DNA from: CAZRXG01 sp964603985
Lineage (GTDB): Bacteria > Chloroflexota > Anaerolineae > Aggregatilineales > UBA3940
DNA length: 64,000 bases
NCBI GenBank assembly: GCA_964603985.1
Contig: CAZRXG010000016.1
Location: 1 to 64,000 of the forward strand
Direction: 5' to 3'
Under the pieces are notes generated by a model. That model saw only the letters and a program-made list of their open reading frames with translations. It did no database searches and had not been told where the DNA came from. Position numbers and translations under genes: made by a program. Positions 26,601 through 34,843 of the stretch are shown piece after piece (within the stretch, counting starts at the first letter, position 1; every line of letters starts with the position of its first letter).

Positions 26601-29052
26601 TCGCGGACGTGGCGGCTCGGGTGACCTGCTCGATCACGGCGTCCGGGTCGAGGCGGCGCGCCATGCGCTGCACGATCTTCTCAAGTGCCGCCAGTTCCTT
26701 CAGACGGCTTTCCAGTTCCACACCCGTATACTCGAAGAGGCGCGCGTTCTGGATGGTGACCGCAGCCTGGTTGGCCAGCGCCTCGGCCAGCCGGGTCCCC
26801 TCCGGCCCGAAGCTCCGCCCCGCCTCCCGGTCACCGGCGACGATCAGGCCGACCAGAACGCCGTGACTGACGAGCGGCAGGATCAGGCCGGATTGCACCT
26901 GGCACTGCGCCGCCAGCCGCAGCTCGCCCTCCCCCAGCGTGGAGCTGTCGGCCTGCACGGGCAGAGGCTTCTGCTGCCTGACCGTCCCGGTCACCACCGG
27001 CAGGTCGGCCAGCGAGATGCCGCCTCCCTCCATCCGCTCCTGGTTGATCCCGTTGCTCGTGCTGCTCAGCATCCGCAGTTCGGGGCTGAGCGTCTGAGCG
27101 CCCTCGTCGGTCAGGTACACGCTGCAACTTTCGATGTCCAGGGCTTGCAACATGCTGATGGCAACTGCCTGCAGCACGTTCTTCAGCGAGAGCGAGGCGC
27201 TGATGGCAGTGCTGGCCTCGTAAAGGGCTTCAAGCTCCTGGCTGCGGGTGCGCATCTCCTCAAACAGGCGCGTGTTCTCGGCGGCGACGGCCACCTGCCC
27301 GCCGAGCGTTTCCATCAGGGCGATCTCGTCCGGGCTAAAGCGGCGCGGTGCGGCGTAGTAAGCGACAAGCGAGCCGATCACGCGCTCTCCGATGCGCAGC
27401 GGCACCTCCATGATGGCGCAGAAACCCTCGTCGCGGGCCAGGTCTGCGGTGTTTTCGAAGCGTGGGTCGGTGGTCACGTCTTCGACCACGACAGGGCCGT
27501 CGTAGCGAACGAACACGGTGCGCTCGGAGTGCCGGGCGTCGACGGCGGTCGATTGGCCGCGGTAGGCCGCACTCAGGCCAACCCCACCGGCCAGACGCGC
27601 GGTCGTGCCGTCCTCGTCCAGCAGAAAGACGGCTGCCTTCTGGCTGCGCGTCACATCCGCGACAACCCGGCAGATCGCTTCGAGCGTCTCTTCCGGCGCC
27701 GGCCCGGCGCTGACCAGGGAGGCAAGTTTATTGAGAGAGGAAAGCTCGGCGGCCTGGCGCTGACTCTGTTCGTACAGGCGGGCGTTGTGCAGGGCACTGC
27801 CGGCCTGGGCGGCGATGGTCTCCAGCAGGCGGATGTCGTGACGGGTATAGGTGTACTCCTGACCGTAGTTGCGCAGCGCCATCACACCCAGCACCCGCTG
27901 CCCAAACATGACCGGGACACCGAGGTAGCTGTATGGCTCACGCGTGACGTTCGGGGTCAGCCCCAGCCTGCGCGCCGCCGCGAACGGGTTATGGTTCAGA
28001 ACCAGCGGGCGGCGGGTGCGGATGACGTATTCGGTCACACCGTCCTCTTTGAAGGGCCGGGAGTTGGATCGGATTGGCTGCCCACCCTCGTAATCAATCG
28101 GGGAGAAGACGGTGTTGGTCTGCTCGTCGTAGAGCGCCAGGTAGAAGCCGGAAACGTCGAGCAGTTTGCCGATCTCATCGTGGATGATGGTCAGCAACTC
28201 GTCAAGCTCCAGGCTGGCGCCGAAAGCCTGGCCGATGCTGTTCAGCACGCGAAGCTCGGCCAGGCGCTGTGTCAGCCCGCGCCGCATGCGGTCAACCGTG
28301 TTGACCAGCATAGACACGCTCAGGTATATGACCAGCATCAGGATGCGCAGGTGAGGCCACACGTAGTAGGGCAGCGCCACCAGCGGCGCGAAGATCACCG
28401 GCAGGGCACCGTTAAAGAAGCGTGTGTGTAACGCCAGGCCCCATTGTCGGCGGAGCGGAAACCCGCTCAAGATCAGCCACACGAAGGCGAAGGCCACCAC
28501 CAGCACGTAATAGGCCATCCCCGTCAGCAGGAAGGTCGGGAGCTCGTGCCAGCCAAATGTGAGCGCGATGGAGGCCGCGTTCAGGGAGGTGAACAGCCCG
28601 CTCACCGGCAGCAGACTGAGCGTGACCGCGCCGCCGTTCCACAGTACCTGGAAAACAACCGCCTCCCTGTAACGGCGTTCGGTGCCCAGCACCCGGCCCG
28701 TCGTCACCAGCACCAGCCCGGCCAGCAGATTGCCCGCTATCCCGGTGATCATGGCCTGCTCGTAGCCCAGTGCCAGCCCGGCGATGACCAGCGAGGTGCT
28801 GGGTGTGAGCGCGTAGACGCCCACCGACGCGCGCGCCACCATCCAGGACGAGATTCCGCCGAGCAGCGTGAAGAAGAGCAGGTGGGGCAGGGCCGCGCGT
28901 AAGTCGATGCCGCGATTCAGCCACAGCGCCAGCCCGGTCGCCAGCAAAAACATGACAACCGCCAGGATCTTCTGGCGGGTGTTCAGCCGGGGGCCGGGTG
29001 GCCGACTGGCCTCAAGAGGAGGCGGTGGGGCGGAGCGCCGGGAGCTAGTCAT
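23656..29052 (-). CDS. Giant polytopic 7-GAF-PAS histidine kinase
   Basis: 1798 residues, exceptionally long for a histidine kinase. About eight transmembrane helices (about 28-270) precede seven GAF-like modules (about 275-440, 450-610, 625-790, 805-965, 970-1130, 1140-1290, 1295-1450). A PAS domain (about 1455-1565), HisKA with His1572 in MLVHDLRSPLGG, and HATPase_c (about 1670-1790, DTGEGIP and GSGLGL boxes) follow. Each GAF repeats the NQAAVTIQNARLFE-type linking helix, which shows internal duplication. The start overlaps the GTPase stop by 8 bp, so it is coupled to the GTPase gene. The last three GAFs are the most divergent. Partner regulators are not in the window. Confidence 0.93.
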   Translation of the reverse strand: MTSSRRSAPPPPLEASRPPGPRLNTRQKILAVVMFLLATGLALWLNRGIDLRAALPHLLFFTLLGGISSWMVARASVGVYALTPSTSLVIAGLALGYEQAMITGIAGNLLAGLVLVTTGRVLGTERRYREAVVFQVLWNGGAVTLSLLPVSGLFTSLNAASIALTFGWHELPTFLLTGMAYYVLVVAFAFVWLILSGFPLRRQWGLALHTRFFNGALPVIFAPLVALPYYVWPHLRILMLVIYLSVSMLVNTVDRMRRGLTQRLAELRVLNSIGQAFGASLELDELLTIIHDEIGKLLDVSGFYLALYDEQTNTVFSPIDYEGGQPIRSNSRPFKEDGVTEYVIRTRRPLVLNHNPFAAARRLGLTPNVTREPYSYLGVPVMFGQRVLGVMALRNYGQEYTYTRHDIRLLETIAAQAGSALHNARLYEQSQRQAAELSSLNKLASLVSAGPAPEETLEAICRVVADVTRSQKAAVFLLDEDGTTARLAGGVGLSAAYRGQSTAVDARHSERTVFVRYDGPVVVEDVTTDPRFENTADLARDEGFCAIMEVPLRIGERVIGSLVAYYAAPRRFSPDEIALMETLGGQVAVAAENTRLFEEMRTRSQELEALYEASTAISASLSLKNVLQAVAISMLQALDIESCSVYLTDEGAQTLSPELRMLSSTSNGINQERMEGGGISLADLPVVTGTVRQQKPLPVQADSSTLGEGELRLAAQCQVQSGLILPLVSHGVLVGLIVAGDREAGRSFGPEGTRLAEALANQAAVTIQNARLFEYTGVELESRLKELAALEKIVQRMARRLDPDAVIEQVTRAATSATGAEFGEVALLDEQKHMLRPIFREGPPEGESDGEWPSVGGVTGRALRTGETILVGDVTRDPDYLAARDETRSELAAPIILDDHRLGVINLESTRLDAFTTDHARFVANLAEHAAIAIQNARLFETIQQRADELGTLRALAVEMLSSTDTKQTLQAIAREAMKRIQAVDIHIYLYDQESDTITFGTSLWASGEVDREFSTPRPDGTTARAIHTGERVVITDPATHELTAEMWGQPGWDVPLVSVPIKRGDQILGTFNIAFEKSTAPDEDMLRFLDLLAAQAAVAIGSTQLHESERRQRQIAEWLLEASAAIASSLELGQVLLTLARHLLQISGFHVCVITEWDRETDLVYSLAEYTRAVWPPEGGPSHALDDYPVTARVLESGEPEAIYSLMPGADKAELALIARAGLTSMLMFALRAGEEVIGLAEVGSTGTVMALDEDARQRCLHVLDEAAERLVAPLPDNPRERLFELAEKLVEASGGGTCMLSAWYAPEGVIRTHVEYNNLFWPPGAGPVYKLSVHPGWQDALETGASIVARLNDPSTRAADRQHMTDRGMRTMVLQPLYGRGEPVGSIELYDVTTEREVSQEELDLWRVMADQATVAIANARLADQMRADRDRSQAILDSIHDGILMFDVEGRLTMVNPRAEYLLNLHTSDYVGRHYDDMLREVSTLRGSEDMASLDEIREVMVDARRTPTLITRRHYTLTRPVPRVIEEISLGVIGHNGEVLGRLFILRDITQERDLEAYRRDMADMLVHDLRSPLGGVISGLHMALDEFEAAPDIPDLETIQTTLEVAFASANSLLGLVEEILDVSQLEFGEMPLVIVPVNLRQLAERALRTLETLATDAGIKVDIDAPDDLPDIAVDRDQIGRVFINLLDNALRHTPDGGQVRIAIEPGNVLQTVTVSDTGEGIPPEFRERIFERFFRLESDRQRGSKGSGLGLTFCRLAVEAHGGRIWVDDGPEGGAAFHFTLPTNLQPGPRQ

Positions 29053-30073
29053 AGTACTCTGGCAGCTCGCCGGTCGGGACTTTTCTGCGCCGCCGGAGGC
29101 GCTTGTACAGCGCGCGCAGCTGCTCCGGGCTGAGCTTCTGGCTGTTGTTGAAAAAGATGGCTGCCGCCCGACCCAGCGCGGTCGTGCCCGTTGCGGCGGC
29201 AGCCCCGGCGACCACCCAGCCTGGGCCGGGGATCAGCTTGACCAGCTCCTGGGCCGCGTAGCGGATCGCGACGCCTCCCGCGACGGCGCTGATCAGCTCG
29301 CGCGCGTGGGCGGCGCTCATGCCTTCGCCGTGGATGGCGGCCAGCCGCAGCAGCATCCGCACCTGGACGGCGATCAGCAGCGGGATGTCCAGGCCGGGGA
29401 TCGGCTCCGCCCCGGCGACGGCGGCGATGGCCGCCGACTCGCGGATGACGCGCTTGGCGGCGATCTTGCGGTAGCGCGGCAGCGAGCGGCCAATCGTGAC
29501 CGCCATGCGCGGGTGAGAGTCGATGATGGCCGGGATCAGCTTATCGGCGACATTTGTTCCTTTCTTGGCCGAGACGGGGATCACCGGCACGCCCAGCTTG
29601 ACTTCGGCGTCCCGGACGACGGCCTTGAGGTCACGGCGGATCAGGTCGATCTTGTTGAGCGCCACCACGACCGGCAGCCCCAACGTGCGCACCTGACGGT
29701 ACAGCTCGGCGTCAGGCTGGCGCACGCCTGCCGCCCCGTCGAGCACCAGGATGGCAACGTCGGCCCGGTCCAGCGCGTCGAGCGCCTTCTGGGCGTGGAG
29801 TGAGCCTGCGATCTCGCCCAGGCCGGGGGTATCCAGCAGCCAGAAGGGGCCAAAGCGCTCGCTGACCACCTCGGTGGTGGTGCCCGGCACAGCCGAGACC
29901 GCCGAGAGCTTCTGGCCCTTAAGCTGGTTGAAAAGCGTCGATTTGCCGGAGTTGACCGGTCCGACGATGATCATCTGCGCCCGTGCCTCAGCCGCGACTG
30001 CGTCCTCGATCTGGCGCAGATCGATTGTTTCAATAAACCGCCTTGCATCTCTCAGGCGGCTTGGTAGGTTCAT
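29045..30073 (-). CDS. Era-like GTPase with C-terminal DUF697 domain
   Basis: 342 residues from the ATG at 30073, which has GAGG 8 nt upstream. A longer in-frame start at 30205 lies in AT-rich promoter DNA and is not favoured. G motifs are complete: G1 GPVNSGKST (38-46), G2 around PGTTTEV, G3 DTPG (81-84), G4 NKID (140-143) and a VSAKKG G5. The C-terminal half contains the DUF697/YcjF-like membrane-interacting segment (PIPGLDIPLLIAVQVRMLLRL) and Ala/Gly-rich helices. DUF697 GTPases are thought to act at membranes in stress or organelle-like processes. Here it is coupled to a giant sensor kinase, an unusual pairing. Confidence 0.88.
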   Translation of the reverse strand: MNLPSRLRDARRFIETIDLRQIEDAVAAEARAQMIIVGPVNSGKSTLFNQLKGQKLSAVSAVPGTTTEVVSERFGPFWLLDTPGLGEIAGSLHAQKALDALDRADVAILVLDGAAGVRQPDAELYRQVRTLGLPVVVALNKIDLIRRDLKAVVRDAEVKLGVPVIPVSAKKGTNVADKLIPAIIDSHPRMAVTIGRSLPRYRKIAAKRVIRESAAIAAVAGAEPIPGLDIPLLIAVQVRMLLRLAAIHGEGMSAAHARELISAVAGGVAIRYAAQELVKLIPGPGWVVAGAAAATGTTALGRAAAIFFNNSQKLSPEQLRALYKRLRRRRKVPTGELPEYYD

Positions 30074-30248
30074 AATATCCTCAGTGCTCCCCCGGAACGC
30101 ACACCACAGTCTAGCACATAACAAAATCCAGAACAAAGCCTGATAAGGTGTTATTATAAGAAAAACATAACAAATGCCGGGGGCCAGAGTGCGCAGGGGG
30201 AGCATAATAGCCCGTGCATCTGACCCGGTGACGTGGTTGAGGCTTACA

Positions 30249-30683
30249 ATGCGTCAAAAACGTGCTGAACGCGTGCGTAGAATGATCCCGTCTCTCGTCT
30301 GGCTGGTCGCGATGTACACCGCCACCGGCCTGTCCGAAGCCGCCCCACCGCTGGCGCTGGTCGAGGCGCAGCGCATCGCGATCCACGCGGCAGGCTACGC
30401 CGTCCTGGGGCTGCTGATGGCACGCGCCTTCCACCCACGCCCGGCGCGGATCGCGTTGGGCCTGCTGGGGCTGGCGCTGGTCGCGGGGCTGGGCCAGGAA
30501 GTCTTGCAGAGCATGGCGCGCGGGCGCGTTTACCTGTCCGCGTCGCTGTTTGACCTGGGCGTCGATGGCGTCGGGGCGGCGCTGGGGCTGTGGATCTTTG
30601 CGCGCTGGCGACGCAGCAGGGACGCGTCACGGCGTGCTCCCACCGGAACATCCATTACAAAAAGGAGAGAAACGAGAACATGA
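30249..30683 (+). CDS. VanZ-like membrane protein
   Basis: 144 residues from the ATG at 30249, with TTGAGG upstream; an alternative ATG lies at 30282. Three or four hydrophobic helices are visible (about 14-29, 45-60, 68-85, 103-120). The segment GLGQEVLQSMARGRVYLSASLFDLGVDGVGA, quoted here only as the family landmark around 81-111, matches the VanZ pattern of an acidic-Gln motif followed by a DLxxDxxGA helix. VanZ proteins raise teicoplanin resistance in enterococci, but most chromosomal relatives have unknown roles. The stop overlaps the OsmC start by 4 nt (ATGA), implying coupling. Confidence 0.75.
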   Translation: MRQKRAERVRRMIPSLVWLVAMYTATGLSEAAPPLALVEAQRIAIHAAGYAVLGLLMARAFHPRPARIALGLLGLALVAGLGQEVLQSMARGRVYLSASLFDLGVDGVGAALGLWIFARWRRSRDASRRAPTGTSITKRRETRT

Positions 30684-31105
30684 GCCAGCAAGTGAGCGTC
30701 ACACTACGCGAGGGAATGCACTTCGAGGCGGACGCCGGTGACGGCGTGACCATCTCACTGGACGCCGCCGAGGACGTCGGTGGGCTGGGCAAGGGCGCGC
30801 GCCCGCTCAAGATGATACTGGTCAGCCTGGGCGGCTGCATGGGCATGGACGTGATCAGCATCCTGCGTAAGAAGCGCCAGGACGTGACCGGTCTGGAGGT
30901 GCGCGTGCGCGGCGACCGGCGCACCGACGAGCATCCCTACCTCTACACCCACATCCACGTGACGTTTTTCGTCAGCGGGCACGATGTCGATCCCAGGGCC
31001 GTCGAGCGCTCCATCGAGCTGTCGTACACGCGCTACTGCCCGGCAGTTGGGCTGCTGAAGCAGTCTGTGCCGATTGACACCGACTACCAGATCGTCGAGG
31101 CTTAG
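30680..31105 (+). CDS. OsmC/Ohr-family thiol protein
   Basis: 141 residues from the ATG at 30680; AGGAGA lies 10 nt upstream. OsmC and Ohr proteins detoxify organic peroxides through a reactive Cys pair. Both cysteines are present, in LGGCMGMD (Cys53) and TRYCPAVG (Cys120). The glycine-rich first motif and the helical swap domain between them fit the YhfA-like subgroup. The ATG overlaps the VanZ-like stop. The stop codon overlaps that of the convergent kinase-FHA gene (31102-31105). Confidence 0.9.
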   Translation: MSQQVSVTLREGMHFEADAGDGVTISLDAAEDVGGLGKGARPLKMILVSLGGCMGMDVISILRKKRQDVTGLEVRVRGDRRTDEHPYLYTHIHVTFFVSGHDVDPRAVERSIELSYTRYCPAVGLLKQSVPIDTDYQIVEA

Positions 31106-32343
31106 GGCGGCGAACAGTCTGTGCTCGATTGTCGAAAGACCAGTTTCACCCGACCGACGACGATCACGTCGCCGTCCTCAAGCGGGTAAGCCTGCCCCAC
31201 CGCGAGGCGGGTGCCGTTCAGGTAAGTTCCGTTCATGCTGCCCAGATCCTCGATGTAGTACGTGCCGTCCTCGACGAAGATCCGGCAGTGGCGGCGTGAA
31301 GCCGTGCGGGCATTCTCAATGCCCAACGTCCACAGGTCAATATCCAGGGGCGAGGGGTCGCGGGGATGGATCCGGCCAATGACGTTTCTTGATTCCGTCA
31401 GGGGAATGATCTTACCGGTGGGTGTGACCAGCGTCGCCGGGGCGGGAACCGCTTCAGGCAATGCTACGTCGATTCTGCGCTTCTCCACCTGTACATTGAG
31501 AGGTGTGGGGCTCTGACCGGTGATCTGCTCGATGCGGCGTACAACTTCCACCGCCGACCCAATGCGGTCGGTGATGTCATAGGCCGTCATATCAGTGACC
31601 AGTTCCCCAACCGGTTCGGATATGCCGGTGATCGGTTCGAGCTCGCCGGGAGTCATTCTGAGTGTGAGCGTGTGAGGCCCTTCAGCAGCGGTGGAAGGAG
31701 CACTGAGCATTTCACGCAGCATGATGCCCAGGGCGTAAATGTCGGCCCGCGGGTCGGGATCCTGGTCCCTTCTCAGCCGCTCAGGAGAGAGGTATTGGAA
31801 CGCTGCGATGAGTGTGCCATATCGGGTGCGTGTGGCCCGGTCGGCGCGCTTGACGATGCCGAGATCAATCAACCTGACGTCTCTTTCCGGGGTAACCATC
31901 ACGTCGCGGGCTGTGAGATATCGGTGCACGATGCCTGTGTTGTGAATGGCTGCCAGCCCCATCGCCGCCTGCTGTGTGGTCGCCAGGGCATCCTCTTCGG
32001 TAAAGGGACCTCTGGCAGCAGTAATCTCCGCCAGAGGCTGCCCCTCAACATAATCCACGACGATGTAGCTCACCTCCTGGTCAAGCTCTCGGTTGTACTC
32101 GCGGAGTGCCCAATCGAGCAGGTGGACAACGTGAGGACTATCCAGATTACGGAGTGCGGCCGTGTCTCGCCGGAAGTATCCAACGGACTCTGCATCGAAG
32201 TGCTGGGGGAGGATCATCTTGACCACCGCCATCTGACCCCTTACGACATCAAGCGCCAGATAGACTGCGGTTGAGCTGCTTGACTTTAACTGCTGATAGA
32301 TGCGATAACGTTGCCTTAGTGTGTGACCAACCAACACATCCAC
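31102..32343 (-). CDS. Protein kinase-like (predicted pseudokinase) fused to FHA domain
   Basis: 413 residues from a GTG at 32343 that has GGAG 6 nt upstream; a TTG at 32355 is a weaker choice. The kinase-like domain (about 10-265) keeps the ATP-site Lys (VVKM, Lys42), a DLG in place of DFG (Asp160) and a SPE motif. The glycine loop is degraded (LKSSSSTAVY), and the catalytic HRD Asp is Tyr (HRYLTARDVMV, Tyr142), with Thr for Lys and Asp for Asn nearby. A FHA domain (about 305-405) has intact GR, SRRHC and SMNGTYLNG phosphothreonine-binding motifs. The likely role is a scaffold or allosteric partner. It is divergent from the HAMP receptor and convergent with osmC. Confidence 0.88.
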   Translation of the reverse strand: MDVLVGHTLRQRYRIYQQLKSSSSTAVYLALDVVRGQMAVVKMILPQHFDAESVGYFRRDTAALRNLDSPHVVHLLDWALREYNRELDQEVSYIVVDYVEGQPLAEITAARGPFTEEDALATTQQAAMGLAAIHNTGIVHRYLTARDVMVTPERDVRLIDLGIVKRADRATRTRYGTLIAAFQYLSPERLRRDQDPDPRADIYALGIMLREMLSAPSTAAEGPHTLTLRMTPGELEPITGISEPVGELVTDMTAYDITDRIGSAVEVVRRIEQITGQSPTPLNVQVEKRRIDVALPEAVPAPATLVTPTGKIIPLTESRNVIGRIHPRDPSPLDIDLWTLGIENARTASRRHCRIFVEDGTYYIEDLGSMNGTYLNGTRLAVGQAYPLEDGDVIVVGRVKLVFRQSSTDCSPP

Positions 32344-32729
32344 GTCCGTCTCCAACCAACATCACTACCTGGTAGCGTGGAGGGCTTGCATTTCGCAGGT
32401 TCGGGTGAGGTGTATCTTTCGGAACAAGTCCATTATAGTCGAAGTCTCGTATTCGCGGGCGGAGCGGTGAGGGTCGGGGTGCGGGTCAGACCCGCCGCAG
32501 CGGCTATCTGCCCACCCGGCGGTCGCTTGTGTGCAGGCCCACCGACCTCTGGTCGGCGCTCGCTTGCGGGGATCGGGTTGAACTTCCCTGGCCGATTGGT
32601 GTATGATGGGCTTCGATAGGCCCGACACTGCACGCGTGCGGCTCTGCTCGCCTGACCCAAGACTCGACAGCCCGCCGGATCCAACGTACCCGCACATTCG
32701 CGGGCGTTCCCTGAGCGAGGTGACGACTC
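32344..32729. other. Divergent promoter region of pseudokinase-FHA and HAMP genes
   Basis: This 386-bp spacer separates divergent genes. It contains one good plus-strand promoter (32578-32607) and two GC-rich inverted sequences, including ACCGACCTCTGGTCGGCG near 32540. No coding sequence was accepted. Confidence 0.5.
32578..32607 (+). promoter_or_regulatory. Sigma-70-like promoter for the HAMP receptor gene
   Basis: TTGAAC (-35) and TATGAT (-10) are separated by 18 bp, about 122 bp upstream of the HAMP gene start. Four of six bases in the -35 and five of six in the -10 match consensus. Confidence 0.55.
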
Positions 32730-34034
32730 ATGAAGCTCCAATATCGCATCCTGAGGATGGTGACCGCCCTGCTGGCACTGGCCGTCTTCGGCACGGCAGG
32801 TGTTTTGACCTGGAACGCCCGCCGGGCACTGCTCGATCAGTCCCGAAGCGACGGCATCCTGATCGCCAAGCTGCTGGCCCGCAGCGCCCGCTTTGCCGAT
32901 CAGGTGCCGCGTGACGTTGAAGAGGCCATCGGCGACCAGATGATCGTAGCCGCAACCATCGCCTCGCACATGATCGCGATTGCCGAGCAGGATGCCGACC
33001 TTTCACGCGAGGAGATCAACCGCCACCTGAGGCAGATCACAGACACCACGGCCCTGGACGAGTTCTGGATCACGGATGAAACCGGGCACGCCTACCTGCG
33101 CAACATCGAGGAGATCGACTTCACCTTCAGCCCTGACCCGGACGAACAACCCCAGGCGCACATCTTCTGGCCGCTCCTCGACGGCGAGGTGGAGGCCGTC
33201 GTGCAGGAGGCCCGCCAGCGTGAGGTGGACACCCAGATCTTCAAGTATGCCGGGGTCGGCGGGATCGATCAGCCGCGCATCGTGCAGGTGGGATACCACG
33301 TCACGCTGATCGATGAGCTGCGCGATCAGGTGGGCCTTGAGCGCCTGACGGCCGAGCTGATCGAGGGAGGGAACATCCGCGCCATTCACGTCGTCGACGA
33401 GCAGATGGTGCTGCTTGCCTACAGCGCGGTTCAGGGGTATCAGGCCGCCGACCTGACGGCCGGGGATCAGCAGCTTCTCCAACAGGTCATCGAGCAGGAG
33501 CAGCCGGTCGATTACCAGACCGACGACGGCCTCAAGGTGATCGCGCCGATCCTCGGCGCAGACGGGCAGGCCCTGGGCGCGACGCTGGTCGTGCTGCCGG
33601 TCGATCACGTGCAGGCCGTCATGGGGCACAACCTTACCCTGGCGGCGATTGTGGCCGGGGTGATCTTCGTGGTCGGATTTGCCGCGTCGGGCTTTCTGGC
33701 CCAGCGCGTGACGAAGCCGGTCAATGACCTGACCGCCGCTTCCGCCGAGATCGAGGCCGGGAACTTCGATCTGGCCCCGTACCTGGAGGAGGTCACCGGG
33801 CGGAGCGACGAACTGGGGCAGTTGGCGTGTGTCTTTCGGGATATGGCGCAGGAAGTGTACTCGCGGGAGAAGGCGCTCAGGGAGCAGGTTCAGGAGCTGC
33901 GCATCGAGATCGACCGCACCAGACAGGAGCACGCCGTAGCCGAGATCACCGAGACGGAATACTTCCAGGAGCTGCAAAAGAAAGCCAGAAAGCTGCGTGA
34001 CAGGGCAGGCAAGGAGGAGACGGAGGAGGAGTAG
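32730..34034 (+). CDS. HAMP-domain membrane receptor without output domain
   Basis: 434 residues. It has one transmembrane helix at about 10-30, a large external sensor region (about 35-295) that resembles a double Cache-type domain, and a second helix (about 300-325). A HAMP domain (about 325-380, QRVTKPVNDLTAASAEIEAG) precedes a terminal coiled coil rich in Glu, Lys and Arg (about 385-434). No kinase, cyclase or methyl-accepting domain follows, so the protein must pass its signal through another partner. GAGCGAGGTGA precedes the ATG. It is divergent from the pseudokinase-FHA gene, which is a candidate partner by position only. Confidence 0.85.
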   Translation: MKLQYRILRMVTALLALAVFGTAGVLTWNARRALLDQSRSDGILIAKLLARSARFADQVPRDVEEAIGDQMIVAATIASHMIAIAEQDADLSREEINRHLRQITDTTALDEFWITDETGHAYLRNIEEIDFTFSPDPDEQPQAHIFWPLLDGEVEAVVQEARQREVDTQIFKYAGVGGIDQPRIVQVGYHVTLIDELRDQVGLERLTAELIEGGNIRAIHVVDEQMVLLAYSAVQGYQAADLTAGDQQLLQQVIEQEQPVDYQTDDGLKVIAPILGADGQALGATLVVLPVDHVQAVMGHNLTLAAIVAGVIFVVGFAASGFLAQRVTKPVNDLTAASAEIEAGNFDLAPYLEEVTGRSDELGQLACVFRDMAQEVYSREKALREQVQELRIEIDRTRQEHAVAEITETEYFQELQKKARKLRDRAGKEETEEE

Positions 34035-34065
34035 CGGTTAGCGGTTGGCGATTAGCGGTTGGCTC
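34034..34065. repeat. Heptamer repeats GCGGTTA / GCGATTA
   Basis: Four short degenerate units (AGCGGTTAGCGGTTGGCGATTAGC, given in pieces: AGCGGTT, AGCGGTT, GGCGATT, AGCGGTT) directly follow the HAMP gene. They resemble the other heptamer repeats of the window. Confidence 0.5.
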
Positions 34066-34105
34066 CCTCACCCCCACCGACCGCAGGTCGTGTTTGGGAG
34101 AGGGG

Positions 34106-34174
34106 TCAGTCGGAGCGGGCCTGGTCGGAGTCGCCCCGGTAGGCGGGCGACTCCGGATCGTCTGAGCGCCAGAA
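34106..34174 (-). pseudogene. Tail remnant of a pentapeptide-repeat gene
   Basis: Read on the minus strand, this stretch encodes FWRSDDPESPAYRGDSDQ followed by ARSD and a stop. It closely matches the last residues of the pentapeptide protein ending at 37142 (FWRSDDPDSPAYRGDADQ, then PRPD). The similarity stops abruptly at 34174, which is exactly where one arm of a 13-bp inverted repeat begins. It is a truncated duplicate. Confidence 0.75.
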
Positions 34175-34186
34175 TGCGATTGCCAT
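34174..34186. repeat. Left arm of 13-bp inverted repeat
   Basis: ATGCGATTGCCAT here is the reverse complement of ATGGCAATCGCAT at 34964-34976. The pair brackets the 34250-34843 gene. The left arm abuts the broken pentapeptide tail. It could be the end of a lost or minimal mobile unit, but chance is not excluded. Confidence 0.35.
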
Positions 34187-34249
34187 TTATCGATTTAAGA
34201 TGCAGTTCACCCCTCTAACGCTGCGTTCCGGCGCGCTCACAGCGAGCGT

Positions 34250-34843
34250 CTACTTCCCACCCGCGGCCAATCCCCCAATTGCCTCCGTGGCGTCCTTGAG
34301 GGAGCGCAGTCGTGCGGACTGATCATGCCAGAAGCTCGAGCCTGCGCTGGCGGCCAGACCACTCAGAACCAGACCAACGACGTGGGCCGCGTTCCCCAGG
34401 GTGCTCTGAGCAGGCTCAAGCAGGGGAGCCAGGAGCTGCAAAGTGTCAATCTGGAACACCCAGGCGAGCACAATTCCCAACAAGATGGCCAACACTCGAA
34501 TCACGGCCCGCCGGTTGCGCTCCCGGGTGATATGCTTGGTGGTAGCGATGCCGATTGTCTCGACGATGTTGACCACGCTCAGATCTTGTGTTATCGGAAC
34601 TTCACCGATTGCCTTGAGCGCTTTGTTCAGCGCAGTCACCCGTCCGATGGTGGCCTCATCCTGGTCGTCCTCTGGAAGCCAGCCTTTGACCTCATCGAGC
34701 ACCTGCTGGGGTGATGGTTTGCCCTGTAGGGCGCCAAAGGGAAGCTTTAGCCAGCTAATGACGGCTTCCACACTCACGGCCAGCACAGCCATCAGCGCGA
34801 AGTAGACCCCTAACACTGCGATAACATTCGCGACATCGTTCAC
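34250..34843 (-). CDS. Membrane protein of unknown function
   Basis: 197 residues from a GTG with GGAGGTG upstream. Predicted helices lie at about 5-30, 113-131 and 150-172. A cytoplasmic or external loop (about 40-105) contains EVKGWLPEDDQDEATIGRV. No family was recognised. A 13-bp inverted repeat flanks the gene (34174-34186 and 34964-34976), and its right-hand spacer is unusually long. Transfer into this position is possible. Confidence 0.7.
   Translation of the reverse strand: MNDVANVIAVLGVYFALMAVLAVSVEAVISWLKLPFGALQGKPSPQQVLDEVKGWLPEDDQDEATIGRVTALNKALKAIGEVPITQDLSVVNIVETIGIATTKHITRERNRRAVIRVLAILLGIVLAWVFQIDTLQLLAPLLEPAQSTLGNAAHVVGLVLSGLAASAGSSFWHDQSARLRSLKDATEAIGGLAAGGK

Noticed and set aside
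25600..28431. 943-codon open frame on the plus strand
   Set aside because: It lies fully antisense to the clearly conserved GAF domains of the giant kinase; the composition is that of a GC-rich shadow frame.
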